From the NCBI GenBank assembly GCA_002352205.1, contig DEHZ01000010.1, positions 682,245 through 746,244 on the forward strand: a DNA stretch of 64,000 nt, in the 5' to 3' direction. Below are positions 45,368 through 53,254 of the stretch, one piece after another. A program made the position numbers and the translations under genes. The notes under the pieces are model-generated. The model worked only from the letters and a program-made list of their open reading frames with translations, did no database searches and was not told where the DNA came from. The stretch comes from Flavobacterium sp. UBA2787 (lineage in GTDB: Bacteria; Bacteroidota; Bacteroidia; Flavobacteriales; Flavobacteriaceae). Position 1 is the stretch's first letter. The number at the start of each line of letters is the position of its first letter.

Positions 45368-45843
45368 TTGGAAATGATGTCATCGATTTAGCGTTAGCAA
45401 AAGTAGAAAGCAATTGGCAACGAAAAGGTTACCTCGATAAACTATTTACTACAAAAGAGCAAAATCTTATTTTTTCTGCAGAAAATCGAACAATTATGGT
45501 TTGGATATTGTGGAGTAAGAAAGAAGCTGTTTATAAAATCATCCGACAAGAAAATGGTTTGCGAGGATTTTATCCATTAAAAATTGAAAATACTGAGTAC
45601 GATTCCGGAATTGTTTGTTTTAATAAAAATAAATACTACACCAAAACAGTTCAAAAAGGCGATATGTTGCATACAATTGCTTTAAAAAATCTACAATTTA
45701 ATAATATCTCAGAACTAAATTCTTCGGTTGAAATTCATAAAAATGATGAAATTCCGTTTATAATTACTAACGGAAAGAATCATTTCATTTCAAAAAGTCA
45801 TCACGGGAGATTTGAGAAAATCCTACTACTAAATTTAAGTTAG
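45364..45843 (+). CDS. 4'-phosphopantetheinyl transferase family protein
   Basis: The 159-residue protein has the two PPTase signatures IGNDVIDLALA (residues 2-12) and WSKKEAVYKII (about 50-60), which provide Mg/CoA-binding acidic residues and the KEA motif. It likely converts the operon ACP from apo to holo form. It is the last gene of the operon; downstream is the regulatory region of the uronate genes, with no clear terminator seen. Confidence 0.88.
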   Translation: MIGNDVIDLALAKVESNWQRKGYLDKLFTTKEQNLIFSAENRTIMVWILWSKKEAVYKIIRQENGLRGFYPLKIENTEYDSGIVCFNKNKYYTKTVQKGDMLHTIALKNLQFNNISELNSSVEIHKNDEIPFIITNGKNHFISKSHHGRFEKILLLNLS

Positions 45844-45940
45844 ATTTTTTACAGATTTGATTATAACAATCAGATTTTAGCTATTTTAAGTCCACTTTTT
45901 TTCATATATCTTATTTTTTATCTCTAAAAATTATACATAT

Positions 45941-45972
45941 TTTAGTTTTATTAAAAATAATTATTATATTTG
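45941..45972 (+). promoter_or_regulatory. Promoter of the kduI operon
   Basis: TATATTTG at 45965-45972 is an exact TAnnTTTG -7 element. A weak -33 element is TTTAG at 45941-45945. The operator palindrome begins immediately downstream, at the expected transcription start. Confidence 0.6.
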
Positions 45973-45986
45973 TGTAATCGATTACA
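45973..45986 (+). promoter_or_regulatory. LacI-type operator, kduI operon
   Basis: TGTAATCGATTACA is a perfect 14-bp palindrome, of the central-CG form typical of LacI-family operators. The same 12-bp core GTAATCGATTAC occurs at 59165-59176 before the GH28 gene in the same position relative to the -7 element. Confidence 0.75.
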
Positions 45987-45998
45987 ACAAATATACTC

Positions 45999-46835
45999 AT
46001 GACAAATTTCAGTTTTAGATATGCATCAAATCCTATTGATGCTAGAAAATATGACACACAAGAAATCAGAAATCAATTTCTAATTGATAATTTATTCTCA
46101 GAAAATGAAATAAATTTAACCTATTCAATGTACGATCGTTACATTGTGGGAGGAATTATGCCGGTTTCAAAAGACTTAAAACTAGAAACAATTCCGTACT
46201 TAAAATCAGAAAACTTTTTAGATCGTCGCGAGTTGGGAATTGTCAATGTAGGCGGAAAAGGAACGGTAACGGTTGACGGAGAAGCTTTTGAACTAAACAA
46301 AAAAGAAGCTTTATATGTTGGAATGGGAGCAAAAGAAGTTGTTTTTTCAAGCAATGAAGAAAAACCGGCTTTGTTTTATATCAATTCGGCACCCGCTCAC
46401 ACTTATTTTCCAAATAAAAAAGTTACCAAAGAAAATGCAATCGTAATTCAGTTAGGCGAAGAAAAAACGGCTAACAAACGAATTTTAAATAAATTGATTG
46501 TGAATGAAATCGTTCAAACCTGTCAATTGCAAATGGGTTTAACCGAATTATTACCCGGAAATGTTTGGAATACAATGCCGGCTCACACGCACAACCGCAG
46601 AATGGAAGCCTATTTCTATTTTGATTTAGAAGAAGGTCAAACCATTTCTCATTTTATGGGAGAAACACAACACACACGTCACATTTTTATGCAAAATAAT
46701 CAAGCGGTTTTATCACCGGAATGGTCTATTCATTCAGGTGCCGGAACATCAAACTATTCCTTTATTTGGGGAATGGCGGGTGAAAATTTAGATTATAGCG
46801 ATATGGATATTTGTCCACCAAACGAACTAAGATAA
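45999..46835 (+). CDS. kduI: 5-dehydro-4-deoxy-D-glucuronate isomerase
   Basis: The 278-residue protein equals the E. coli KduI length and keeps its zinc ligands: H196 and H198 in MPAHTHNRRMEAYFYF, E203, and H245 in EWSIHSG. It isomerises 4-deoxy-L-threo-5-hexosulose uronate, from unsaturated pectin oligomers, to 3-deoxy-D-glycero-2,5-hexodiulosonate, the substrate of KduD. It is the first gene of the uronate run, directly after a promoter with a LacI-type operator. Confidence 0.95.
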   Translation: MTNFSFRYASNPIDARKYDTQEIRNQFLIDNLFSENEINLTYSMYDRYIVGGIMPVSKDLKLETIPYLKSENFLDRRELGIVNVGGKGTVTVDGEAFELNKKEALYVGMGAKEVVFSSNEEKPALFYINSAPAHTYFPNKKVTKENAIVIQLGEEKTANKRILNKLIVNEIVQTCQLQMGLTELLPGNVWNTMPAHTHNRRMEAYFYFDLEEGQTISHFMGETQHTRHIFMQNNQAVLSPEWSIHSGAGTSNYSFIWGMAGENLDYSDMDICPPNELR

Positions 46836-46836
46836 A

Positions 46837-47622
46837 ATGAAATTATTCGATTTAACACATAAAAACGCTTTAATAACCGGTGGAACGCACGGTTTAGGAA
46901 TGGCAATTGCCGAAGCATTAGCTCAAGCCGGTGCTCAATTAATCATCACGGGAACCACGCCATCCAAGATGGAGGAAGCGATTTCGTATTACAAATCCAA
47001 AGGCTATCAAGCAACAGGTTATTTATTTGATGTAACCGATGAAATTGATGCCGCTAAACACGTTGAATTAATTCAAAAAGAAGTTGGTGACATCCATATT
47101 TTAGTGAATAACGCCGGAATCATCAAACGAGAATTGGCCATCACAATGCCGGTTGCCGATTTCAGAAAAGTGATTGATGTGGATTTAGTTGGTCCATTTA
47201 TTATGTCTCAATTAGTTGCGAAACAAATGATTGAACGCAAAGAAGGTAAAATAATCAACATTTGTTCGATGATGAGTGAGTTGGGAAGAAACAGTGTTTC
47301 GGCTTATGCTGCGGCAAAAGGCGGTTTAAAAATGCTGACAAAAAACTTAGCAACAGAATGGGCAAAACACAACATTCAAGTAAATGGAATTGGCCCGGGT
47401 TATTTTGCCACTTCTCAAACGGCTCCGATTAGAGTAGACGGTCATCCGTTTAACGATTTCATCATCAGTCGTACTCCGGCAGCACGTTGGGGAGATCCCG
47501 AAGATTTGGCAGGAGCAGCAATATTTTTATCGTCAAAAGCGAGTGATTTTGTAAACGGACAAATAATTTATGTGGATGGTGGAATTTTAGCTACCATCGG
47601 AAAACCATCGAATGAAGATTAA
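46837..47622 (+). CDS. kduD: 2-dehydro-3-deoxy-D-gluconate 5-dehydrogenase (KduD-type SDR)
   Basis: The 261-residue classical SDR has the cofactor motif ALITGGTHGLGMAIAEAL, NNAG in LVNNAGIIKRELA, and catalytic Ser in ICSMMSELG with YAAAK. Similarity to KduD/gluconate 5-dehydrogenase and its position 1 base after kduI indicate reduction of 3-deoxy-D-glycero-2,5-hexodiulosonate to 2-keto-3-deoxygluconate. A gluconate 5-dehydrogenase activity is the main alternative. Confidence 0.9.
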   Translation: MKLFDLTHKNALITGGTHGLGMAIAEALAQAGAQLIITGTTPSKMEEAISYYKSKGYQATGYLFDVTDEIDAAKHVELIQKEVGDIHILVNNAGIIKRELAITMPVADFRKVIDVDLVGPFIMSQLVAKQMIERKEGKIINICSMMSELGRNSVSAYAAAKGGLKMLTKNLATEWAKHNIQVNGIGPGYFATSQTAPIRVDGHPFNDFIISRTPAARWGDPEDLAGAAIFLSSKASDFVNGQIIYVDGGILATIGKPSNED

Positions 47623-47634
47623 AAAACAATTATA

Positions 47635-49038
47635 ATGAGTACGAAATTCATACACGATAATTTTTTGTTAGAAAATAAATATGCTGAAGAATTGTATCAC
47701 AACTATTCTAAAAATCAGCCTATTATTGACTATCACAATCATTTATCGCCTAAATTAATAGCTGAAAATAATCAATTTAAAAATATAACAGACGTTTGGA
47801 TTAATGGCGACCATTACAAATGGAGAGCTATGCGAACGTTGGGTGTGAATGAAAAATTCATTACCGGGAATGCTTCAGACAAAGATAAATTCATTCAATG
47901 GGCAAAAACGGTTCCGTACACAATGCGAAATCCGTTGTATCATTGGACGCATTTGGAATTAGCTCGCTATTTTGATATTTATGAATTATTAAATGAAAAA
48001 TCAGCGGAAGCTATTTACGAAGCTACATCTCAAAAATTAAGTACTTCTGAGTTTTCTTGTCAGAATTTATTAAAGAAAGCCAATGCCGAAGTGGTTTGCA
48101 CAACAGAAGATCCAACGGATGATTTGGCATACCATAAGCAATTAGCCAATAACGATTTTTCAGTAAAAGTAAGTACCGCTTTCCGACCTGATAAAGCAAT
48201 TTTAATTGCAAGTGAAACGTATAATAGTTACATTGATTCATTGTCAAAAGTGGTTGATTTTGAAGTAAATACGTATGCTGATTTATGTAATGCTTTAAGT
48301 AAAAGAATTGCTTATTTCAATGAAAATGGTTGTCAACTTTCCGATCACGGATTAGATCAAATTCAGTTTGAAAAATATACCGAAAGTGAAATCAATTCCA
48401 TTTTTGAAAAGAGAAGAAAAAATCAACTGATTTCTTCTTTAGAAGATGCTAAATTCCAAACAGCCATTTTATTGTTTTTATGTGAAAATTATCATCAACA
48501 CGGTTGGGTGCAACAATTCCATTTGGGAGCCTTGCGTAACAACAATGCCAGAATGCACCGGGTTTTAGGACCGGATACAGGTTGGGATTCGATTGGCGAT
48601 TTTTCACAAGCCAGAAATCTATCTGCTTTATTGAATTCATTGGATTCGAAAGATAAATTAACAAAAACGATTTTATACAATCTAAATCCTGCCGATAATG
48701 AAGTAATGGCAACTATGATTGGAAATTTCAATGATGGAAGCATTAAAGGAAAAGTGCAGTTTGGTTCCGGTTGGTGGTTTTTAGACCAAAAAGACGGAAT
48801 GACAAAACAAATGAATGCCTTGTCAAATATGGGATTAATCAGTTGTTTTATTGGTATGTTAACCGATTCCAGAAGCTTTTTATCTTTTCCAAGACATGAA
48901 TATTTCAGAAGAGTTTTATGTAATCTTTTAGGCGATGAAATCAAAAGAGGCGAATTGCCAAATGATATGGAATGGATAGGGAAGATGGTAGCCGATATTA
49001 GTTACAATAACGCCAAAAACTATTTTAATTTTAAGTAA
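47635..49038 (+). CDS. uxaC: Glucuronate/galacturonate isomerase
   Basis: The 467-residue protein has the amidohydrolase-like metal motif IIDYHNHLSPK near residue 33 and GSGWWFLDQKDGMTKQMNALSNMGL near the C-terminus, both typical of UxaC. It converts D-galacturonate to D-tagaturonate (and D-glucuronate to D-fructuronate). In this locus galacturonate from the GH28 enzyme is the expected substrate. It is 12 bases after kduD and followed by kdgF. Confidence 0.95.
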   Translation: MSTKFIHDNFLLENKYAEELYHNYSKNQPIIDYHNHLSPKLIAENNQFKNITDVWINGDHYKWRAMRTLGVNEKFITGNASDKDKFIQWAKTVPYTMRNPLYHWTHLELARYFDIYELLNEKSAEAIYEATSQKLSTSEFSCQNLLKKANAEVVCTTEDPTDDLAYHKQLANNDFSVKVSTAFRPDKAILIASETYNSYIDSLSKVVDFEVNTYADLCNALSKRIAYFNENGCQLSDHGLDQIQFEKYTESEINSIFEKRRKNQLISSLEDAKFQTAILLFLCENYHQHGWVQQFHLGALRNNNARMHRVLGPDTGWDSIGDFSQARNLSALLNSLDSKDKLTKTILYNLNPADNEVMATMIGNFNDGSIKGKVQFGSGWWFLDQKDGMTKQMNALSNMGLISCFIGMLTDSRSFLSFPRHEYFRRVLCNLLGDEIKRGELPNDMEWIGKMVADISYNNAKNYFNFK

Positions 49039-49044
49039 TTGAAA

Positions 49045-49383
49045 ATGGCTAAAAGCAAAGCATTTTTCGAAAATAAATCAACTAATTGGGAAACTATTGA
49101 TAATAATATCGAGCGACAAATTGTTGGACACGATCAATCGGTAATGATGGTCAATGTGCAATTTAAAAAGGGTGGAATTGGTGCGATGCATCATCACATC
49201 CATTCGCAAGTCACTCATATTGCAGAAGGCAAATTTGAAGTGACAATTAACAATGAAACCAAGTTGTTACAAAAAGGAGATTCGTTCTATGTTGCTCCAA
49301 ACCTTGAACACGGTGTTGTATGCTTAGAAGATGGTTTATTAATTGACGTTTTTAGCCCAATGCGGGAAGATTTTATAAAGTAA
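49045..49383 (+). CDS. kdgF: KdgF-type cupin (pectin degradation)
   Basis: The ATG at 49045 is preferred over an in-frame TTG at 49039. The 112-residue single cupin has the metal motif GAMHHHIHSQVTHIAEGKFEV and APNLEHGVV. KdgF accelerates ring opening of 4,5-unsaturated monouronates to the linear ketouronate used by KduI. Placement among kduI, kduD and KDG genes supports this role over a general cupin. Confidence 0.87.
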   Translation: MAKSKAFFENKSTNWETIDNNIERQIVGHDQSVMMVNVQFKKGGIGAMHHHIHSQVTHIAEGKFEVTINNETKLLQKGDSFYVAPNLEHGVVCLEDGLLIDVFSPMREDFIK

Positions 49384-49384
49384 A

Positions 49385-50389
49385 ATGAGCAGAGTAGTAA
49401 CATTTGGAGAACTTTTACTTAGGCTTTCGCCTCCGAGTCATTTACGTCTCACGCAGGCAAGGTCGTTTGATTTGTATTATGGTTGTGCCGAAGCAAATGT
49501 TGCAGCTTCTTTATCAAAATTTGGAGTCTCCGTAAAATTTATTACGGCGGTTCCGGCAAATGAATTAGGCGAATCATCGCTAAGCATGTTACGTTCTTTT
49601 GGTGTTGAACCTATTTCGTTTATTCAAGGAAAAAGACTCGGCATCTATTATTTTGAACAAGGTGCATCCGAAAGACCGGGAAAAGTGGTGTATTACAGAG
49701 AAGATTCTTCGTTTTCAACCCTAAAAAAAGGAATGATTGACTGGGAAGATGCGTTCAAAGATTCCGATTGGTTTCATTGGTCGGGCATTACACCATCTTT
49801 AACACTAGAATTAGCTGAAATTTGTGAAGAAGCATTAACGGTTGCTTCACGAATGGGATTGACGATTTCAGCGGATTTAAATTATCGTCCTACCTTATGG
49901 AAATACGGTAAAAATGCCAATGAAATTATGCCAAATCTAGTAAAACATTGCGATTTACTTTTAGGCGGAATTGATGATTCGGAAAAAGTGTTAGGCATAA
50001 AAGTAAATGAAAAGGATACCCAAGAAGAAATTTTTTCTAATTGGATGAACACTTTTCCAAAATTAAAAAACATTGTAACCACCAAACGAATGGATGCAAA
50101 TGCTTCGTCTAACAGAATCAGTGCTTCATTTTGGAACGGTAAAGAATTATTGCATTCGCAGAAATACAATATTTCGCATATAATTGATCGAATTGGTGCC
50201 GGTGATGCATTTATGGCAGGTATCATTTACGGAATGATTGCTTGGCCGAATGACAATCAAACCGCGTTAGAATTTGCCGCAGCAGCGACTTGTTTGAAGC
50301 ATTCCATTTCAGGCGATATCAATTTAGCAACGGTCAATGAAATAAAAGCATTAATGGGAGGTTCCGGCGGCGGAAGAGTGTCGAGATAA
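49385..50389 (+). CDS. PfkB-family sugar kinase, 2-keto-3-deoxygluconate kinase paralogue
   Basis: The 334-residue PfkB/ribokinase-family protein has the N-terminal motif GELLLRLSPPSHLRLTQARSF and the C-terminal catalytic motif DRIGAGDAFMAG, with the base Asp and anion hole. It is a tandem paralogue of the next gene product: both share MS-x-VVTFGE starts and LMGG-x-(S/A)-GR-V-(S/A)-R tails. Its glycine-rich N-terminal block is less typical (GCAEANVAASL against GGGESNVAVSL). Both likely phosphorylate KDG or a related keto acid; different substrates are possible. Confidence 0.83.
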   Translation: MSRVVTFGELLLRLSPPSHLRLTQARSFDLYYGCAEANVAASLSKFGVSVKFITAVPANELGESSLSMLRSFGVEPISFIQGKRLGIYYFEQGASERPGKVVYYREDSSFSTLKKGMIDWEDAFKDSDWFHWSGITPSLTLELAEICEEALTVASRMGLTISADLNYRPTLWKYGKNANEIMPNLVKHCDLLLGGIDDSEKVLGIKVNEKDTQEEIFSNWMNTFPKLKNIVTTKRMDANASSNRISASFWNGKELLHSQKYNISHIIDRIGAGDAFMAGIIYGMIAWPNDNQTALEFAAAATCLKHSISGDINLATVNEIKALMGGSGGGRVSR

Positions 50390-50411
50390 CTTGAAACTTT
50401 AAACCTGAAAC
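50388..50411 (+). repeat. 24-base dispersed intercistronic repeat, copy 2
   Basis: Identical to the minus strand of 8870-8893. It begins within the stop codon of the first kinase gene and ends 31 bases before the next start codon. Confidence 0.75.
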
Positions 50412-50442
50412 AAAATTACATAATAACAAAACTTTTAAAATA

Positions 50443-51486
50443 ATGTCAAAAAAAGTAGTAACATTCGGTGAGATAATGTTAAGATTAGCACCACAAGGAT
50501 TTTTAAGATTTTCACAAGCAGACAATTTTGATGTTGTATATGGTGGTGGAGAATCAAACGTAGCGGTTTCATTAGCTAATTATGGAATTCCGGTTGATTT
50601 TGTAACCCGTTTACCAAAAAATGATATTGGTCAATGTGCCATGATGGAAATGCGTAAAAGAGGCGTTGGTGTTGATAAAATTGTATGGGGTGGTGATCGT
50701 TTAGGGATTTATTTCCTAGAAACAGGAGCTGTAAGTAGAGGAAGTAAAGTAGTATATGATAGAGCACATTCTTCGATGGCGGAAATTCAATCAGGAATGA
50801 TCAATTGGGAAGAGGTTTTTCAAGGTGTAAGTTGGTTCCATTGGACCGGAATTACGCCTGCAATTTCTCAAAGTTCTGCCGATGTTTGTTTGGAAGCTGT
50901 GAAAGTAGCCAGCAAAATGGGTGTAACCATTTCAACCGATTTGAATTACCGAGCCAAATTATGGAAATACGGTGGCGACAGAGAAGCAATTATGACCGAA
51001 CTGACATCTTACTGTGATGTAATTTTAGGAAACGAAGAAGATGCAGAAATGCATTTCGGAATCAAACCCGATGGTGCAGCTGTTCAAACGCACGGACACG
51101 ATGTAAAAGCAGAAGCATTTTTATCAGTTTGTAAGCAAATGATGGAAAAATTTCCAAGAGCTAAAAAAGTAATTACGACGTTGAGAGGTTCAATTTCGGC
51201 TTCTCACAATACGTGGGCCGGAGTTTTATACGATGGAAAAGAAATGCTCCAAACTCGTCAATATCAAATCACAGATATCGTAGATAGAGTAGGTGGTGGA
51301 GATAGCTTTATGGGTGGATTAATCTACGGTTTATTAACGTATCCTGATGATGATCAAAACGCATTGGATTTTGCTGTAGCTGCTTCTTGTTTGAAACATA
51401 CTATCAAAGGTGATGCAAACTTAGTTACAGTTGACGAAGTTCAAAAATTAATGGGAGGCGATGCTTCCGGCCGCGTAGCAAGATAA
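50443..51486 (+). CDS. kdgK: 2-keto-3-deoxygluconate kinase
   Basis: The 347-residue PfkB-family kinase shows VVTFGEIMLRLAPQGFLRFSQADNFDVVYGGGESNVAVSL, typical of KdgK. The catalytic block is DRVGGGDSFMGGLIYGL, where the usual GAGD is GGGD but Asp is kept. It phosphorylates KDG to KDPG, the substrate of the KdgA aldolase encoded two genes later. A 24-base repeat lies in the spacer between the two tandem kinase genes. Confidence 0.9.
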   Translation: MSKKVVTFGEIMLRLAPQGFLRFSQADNFDVVYGGGESNVAVSLANYGIPVDFVTRLPKNDIGQCAMMEMRKRGVGVDKIVWGGDRLGIYFLETGAVSRGSKVVYDRAHSSMAEIQSGMINWEEVFQGVSWFHWTGITPAISQSSADVCLEAVKVASKMGVTISTDLNYRAKLWKYGGDREAIMTELTSYCDVILGNEEDAEMHFGIKPDGAAVQTHGHDVKAEAFLSVCKQMMEKFPRAKKVITTLRGSISASHNTWAGVLYDGKEMLQTRQYQITDIVDRVGGGDSFMGGLIYGLLTYPDDDQNALDFAVAASCLKHTIKGDANLVTVDEVQKLMGGDASGRVAR

Positions 51487-51488
51487 TT

Positions 51489-51938
51489 ATGATAGTAGAT
51501 ACATTAAATAACGCATCAAAATATACCAGTTTACATCCGTTGTTTGCCAAAGCATTTGAGTTTGTGAAACAAAACGACATTGATTCTCTAGAAGACGGAA
51601 CAATTGAAATTACTGATGGTTTAAAAGTAATTGTTAGCAATAAAAAAGGAAAAACGAAGGAAGAAAGTTTAGCCAAATTTGAATGCCACAATCAAAATAT
51701 CGACATTCAATTTTGTGCAAAAGGAGTAGAAACGATCGCTTGGAAACCAAGAGAAAAATGTGTAACGCCAAACGGAGAGTATAGCACTGAAAAAGATGTT
51801 TTGTTTTTTAATGACGAACCGGATATGTTTTTTCAATTAACAGATAATCAATTTGTTATATTTTATCCTGAAGATGTGCACGCTCCAATGATTGGTGATG
51901 ATGTAATAAAAAAATTAGTATTTAAAGTAAAAATTTAA
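51489..51938 (+). CDS. YhcH/YjgK/YiaL (DUF386) family protein
   Basis: The 149-residue protein has a cupin-like fold pattern of the YhcH family: ECHNQNIDIQFCAKGVETIAW and EPDMFFQLTDNQFVIFYPEDVHAPMI. Family members are small sugar-metabolism proteins, some thought to act as anomerases or sugar-binding enzymes on acidic sugars. It lies 2 bases after kdgK and 3 bases before kdgA. A role in handling anomers or open-chain forms of uronates is plausible. Confidence 0.85.
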   Translation: MIVDTLNNASKYTSLHPLFAKAFEFVKQNDIDSLEDGTIEITDGLKVIVSNKKGKTKEESLAKFECHNQNIDIQFCAKGVETIAWKPREKCVTPNGEYSTEKDVLFFNDEPDMFFQLTDNQFVIFYPEDVHAPMIGDDVIKKLVFKVKI

Positions 51939-51941
51939 AAG

Positions 51942-52601
51942 ATGAGTAATAGTCAAAAAGTTTCTGAAGCGATTGTAAAACAAGGAATTTTGCCCTTGTA
52001 TTTTAATGCGGATGAAAATGTAACAATTGAAGTACTTAGAGCCATTTATCGTGCAGGAATTAAAGCCGTAGAATATACCAACCGTGGTGAAGCTGCTTTG
52101 AAAAACTTCGCTAAAATGGTTGAAGTTCGAAATGCTGAAATGCCGGATTTATTACTTGGAATTGGAACTATCAAAAATTTAGATCAGGCAAATGATTTTC
52201 TAAATGTTGGAGCAGATTTCTTTATCAGTCCCGGATTTGTTCCTGAAGTAGCCACATTTTTGATTGAAAAGGGTTTATTCTACAGCCCGGGTTGTATGAC
52301 GCCAACGGAAATTATTGCCGCTGAAAATGCCGGCGTAAAATTCATCAAACTTTTCCCCGGAAATATGCTTGGACCAGAATTTTTAAGTGGTATTAAAGAT
52401 ATTTTTCCAAAATTATTATTTATGCCAACAGGCGGAGTTGATACAACCAAAGAAAGTATTTCAGGTTGGTACAAAGCAGGCGTTTCTGCGGTTGGAATGG
52501 GAAGTAAATTAATCAGTAAACAATTAATGGCCGATCAAGATTATGCCACGATTGAAGCTGAAACCAAAAAAGTTTTAGAAGTAATTCAATCCATACGATA
52601 G
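51942..52601 (+). CDS. kdgA: KDPG/KHG aldolase
   Basis: The 219-residue class I aldolase has the Schiff-base lysine K136 in GVKFIKLFPGN and a catalytic Glu in AVEYTNRGE. PGCMTPTEIIAA and FMPTGGVD are further family blocks. It splits KDPG to pyruvate and glyceraldehyde-3-phosphate, completing uronate breakdown. Downstream is a strong long hairpin (52604-52673). Confidence 0.95.
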   Translation: MSNSQKVSEAIVKQGILPLYFNADENVTIEVLRAIYRAGIKAVEYTNRGEAALKNFAKMVEVRNAEMPDLLLGIGTIKNLDQANDFLNVGADFFISPGFVPEVATFLIEKGLFYSPGCMTPTEIIAAENAGVKFIKLFPGNMLGPEFLSGIKDIFPKLLFMPTGGVDTTKESISGWYKAGVSAVGMGSKLISKQLMADQDYATIEAETKKVLEVIQSIR

Positions 52602-52603
52602 AA

Positions 52604-52673
52604 TTTTTTTAACACCCTGATGAGTGCAACTGTTAGTCCTCACACTAACAGAAAGCACTCAACAGGAAAAAAA
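52604..52673 (+). other. Long nested hairpin between kdgA and the short lacI-like gene
   Basis: Complementary blocks nest perfectly: T7 (52604-52610) with A7 (52667-52673), CCTG with CAGG (52616-52619/52663-52666), GAGTGC with GCACTC (52622-52627/52655-52660) and CTGTTAGT with ACTAACAG (52630-52637/52644-52651), closed by a 6-base loop. Only small internal loops interrupt it. There is no T run 3' of the hairpin on the plus strand, so it is not a classical terminator. It may be an RNA-processing, stability or attenuation element. Confidence 0.72.
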
Positions 52674-52684
52674 CAATTTTAAAA

Positions 52685-53203
52685 ATGACGACATTAAAAA
52701 AAATATCACATTTAACGGGTTTTTCCATTTCAACGATTTCAAAAGCGTTGAACGATAAGCATGATATTAATGTCGATACCAAAAAGATTATTCAAGAATT
52801 TGCTCTTAAGACGAATTACAGACCAAATAAGAATGCATTAGCCTTACGCAGTAGTAAATCGAGCATCATTGCAATTATTGTTCCCAGAATAAATAATGCA
52901 CTTTACAGTGAAATGTTGTATGACATTCAAAAATGTGCTTCTAAAAAAGGCTATCGAATTATGTTGTTTCAATCGTTTGAAGAGGTTTCAAAAATTCAAC
53001 ATTATTTAGAAGATATCAACGATGGAAGCGTTGATGCCGCAATTGTGCTTACCATCAACAAAAACATTGAAAGCGAGATTAGTTCATCACGACGAAGAAA
53101 TTTACCAACGGTATTTATTCAAATCAATCACGAACAATCCAATTTTAAAATAAATGAAAATTGTGCTGAATTGTTTGAAAAACTAATCAAACAAATCAGC
53201 TAA
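52685..53203 (+). CDS. Half-length LacI-family DNA-binding protein
   Basis: The 172-residue protein has an intact LacI helix-turn-helix (TLKKISHLTGFSISTISKALNDKHDI) with hinge YRPNKNALALRSSKSSIIAIIVPRI. Only the first part of the periplasmic-binding-like effector domain follows, before it stops at 53203. Normal members have about 340 residues. The coding frame looks healthy and the next gene follows normally, so it may be a genuine short regulator rather than recent decay. It could dimerise and bind the GTAATCGATTAC operators without sensing sugar, or interfere with the full-length LacI at 57938. Confidence 0.75.
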   Translation: MTTLKKISHLTGFSISTISKALNDKHDINVDTKKIIQEFALKTNYRPNKNALALRSSKSSIIAIIVPRINNALYSEMLYDIQKCASKKGYRIMLFQSFEEVSKIQHYLEDINDGSVDAAIVLTINKNIESEISSSRRRNLPTVFIQINHEQSNFKINENCAELFEKLIKQIS

Positions 53204-53254
53204 AACATAAAATAATTAATACAGTAGGAACAAAATCGCCTAAAAGTAAACCTT

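Noticed and set aside
52616-52666. Possible hammerhead ribozyme (CTGATGAG followed later by GAAA)
   Set aside because: The bases of the CTGATGA core are themselves paired in the nested hairpin, and no separate stem II closes before the GAAA. The fold does not match a three-way hammerhead.
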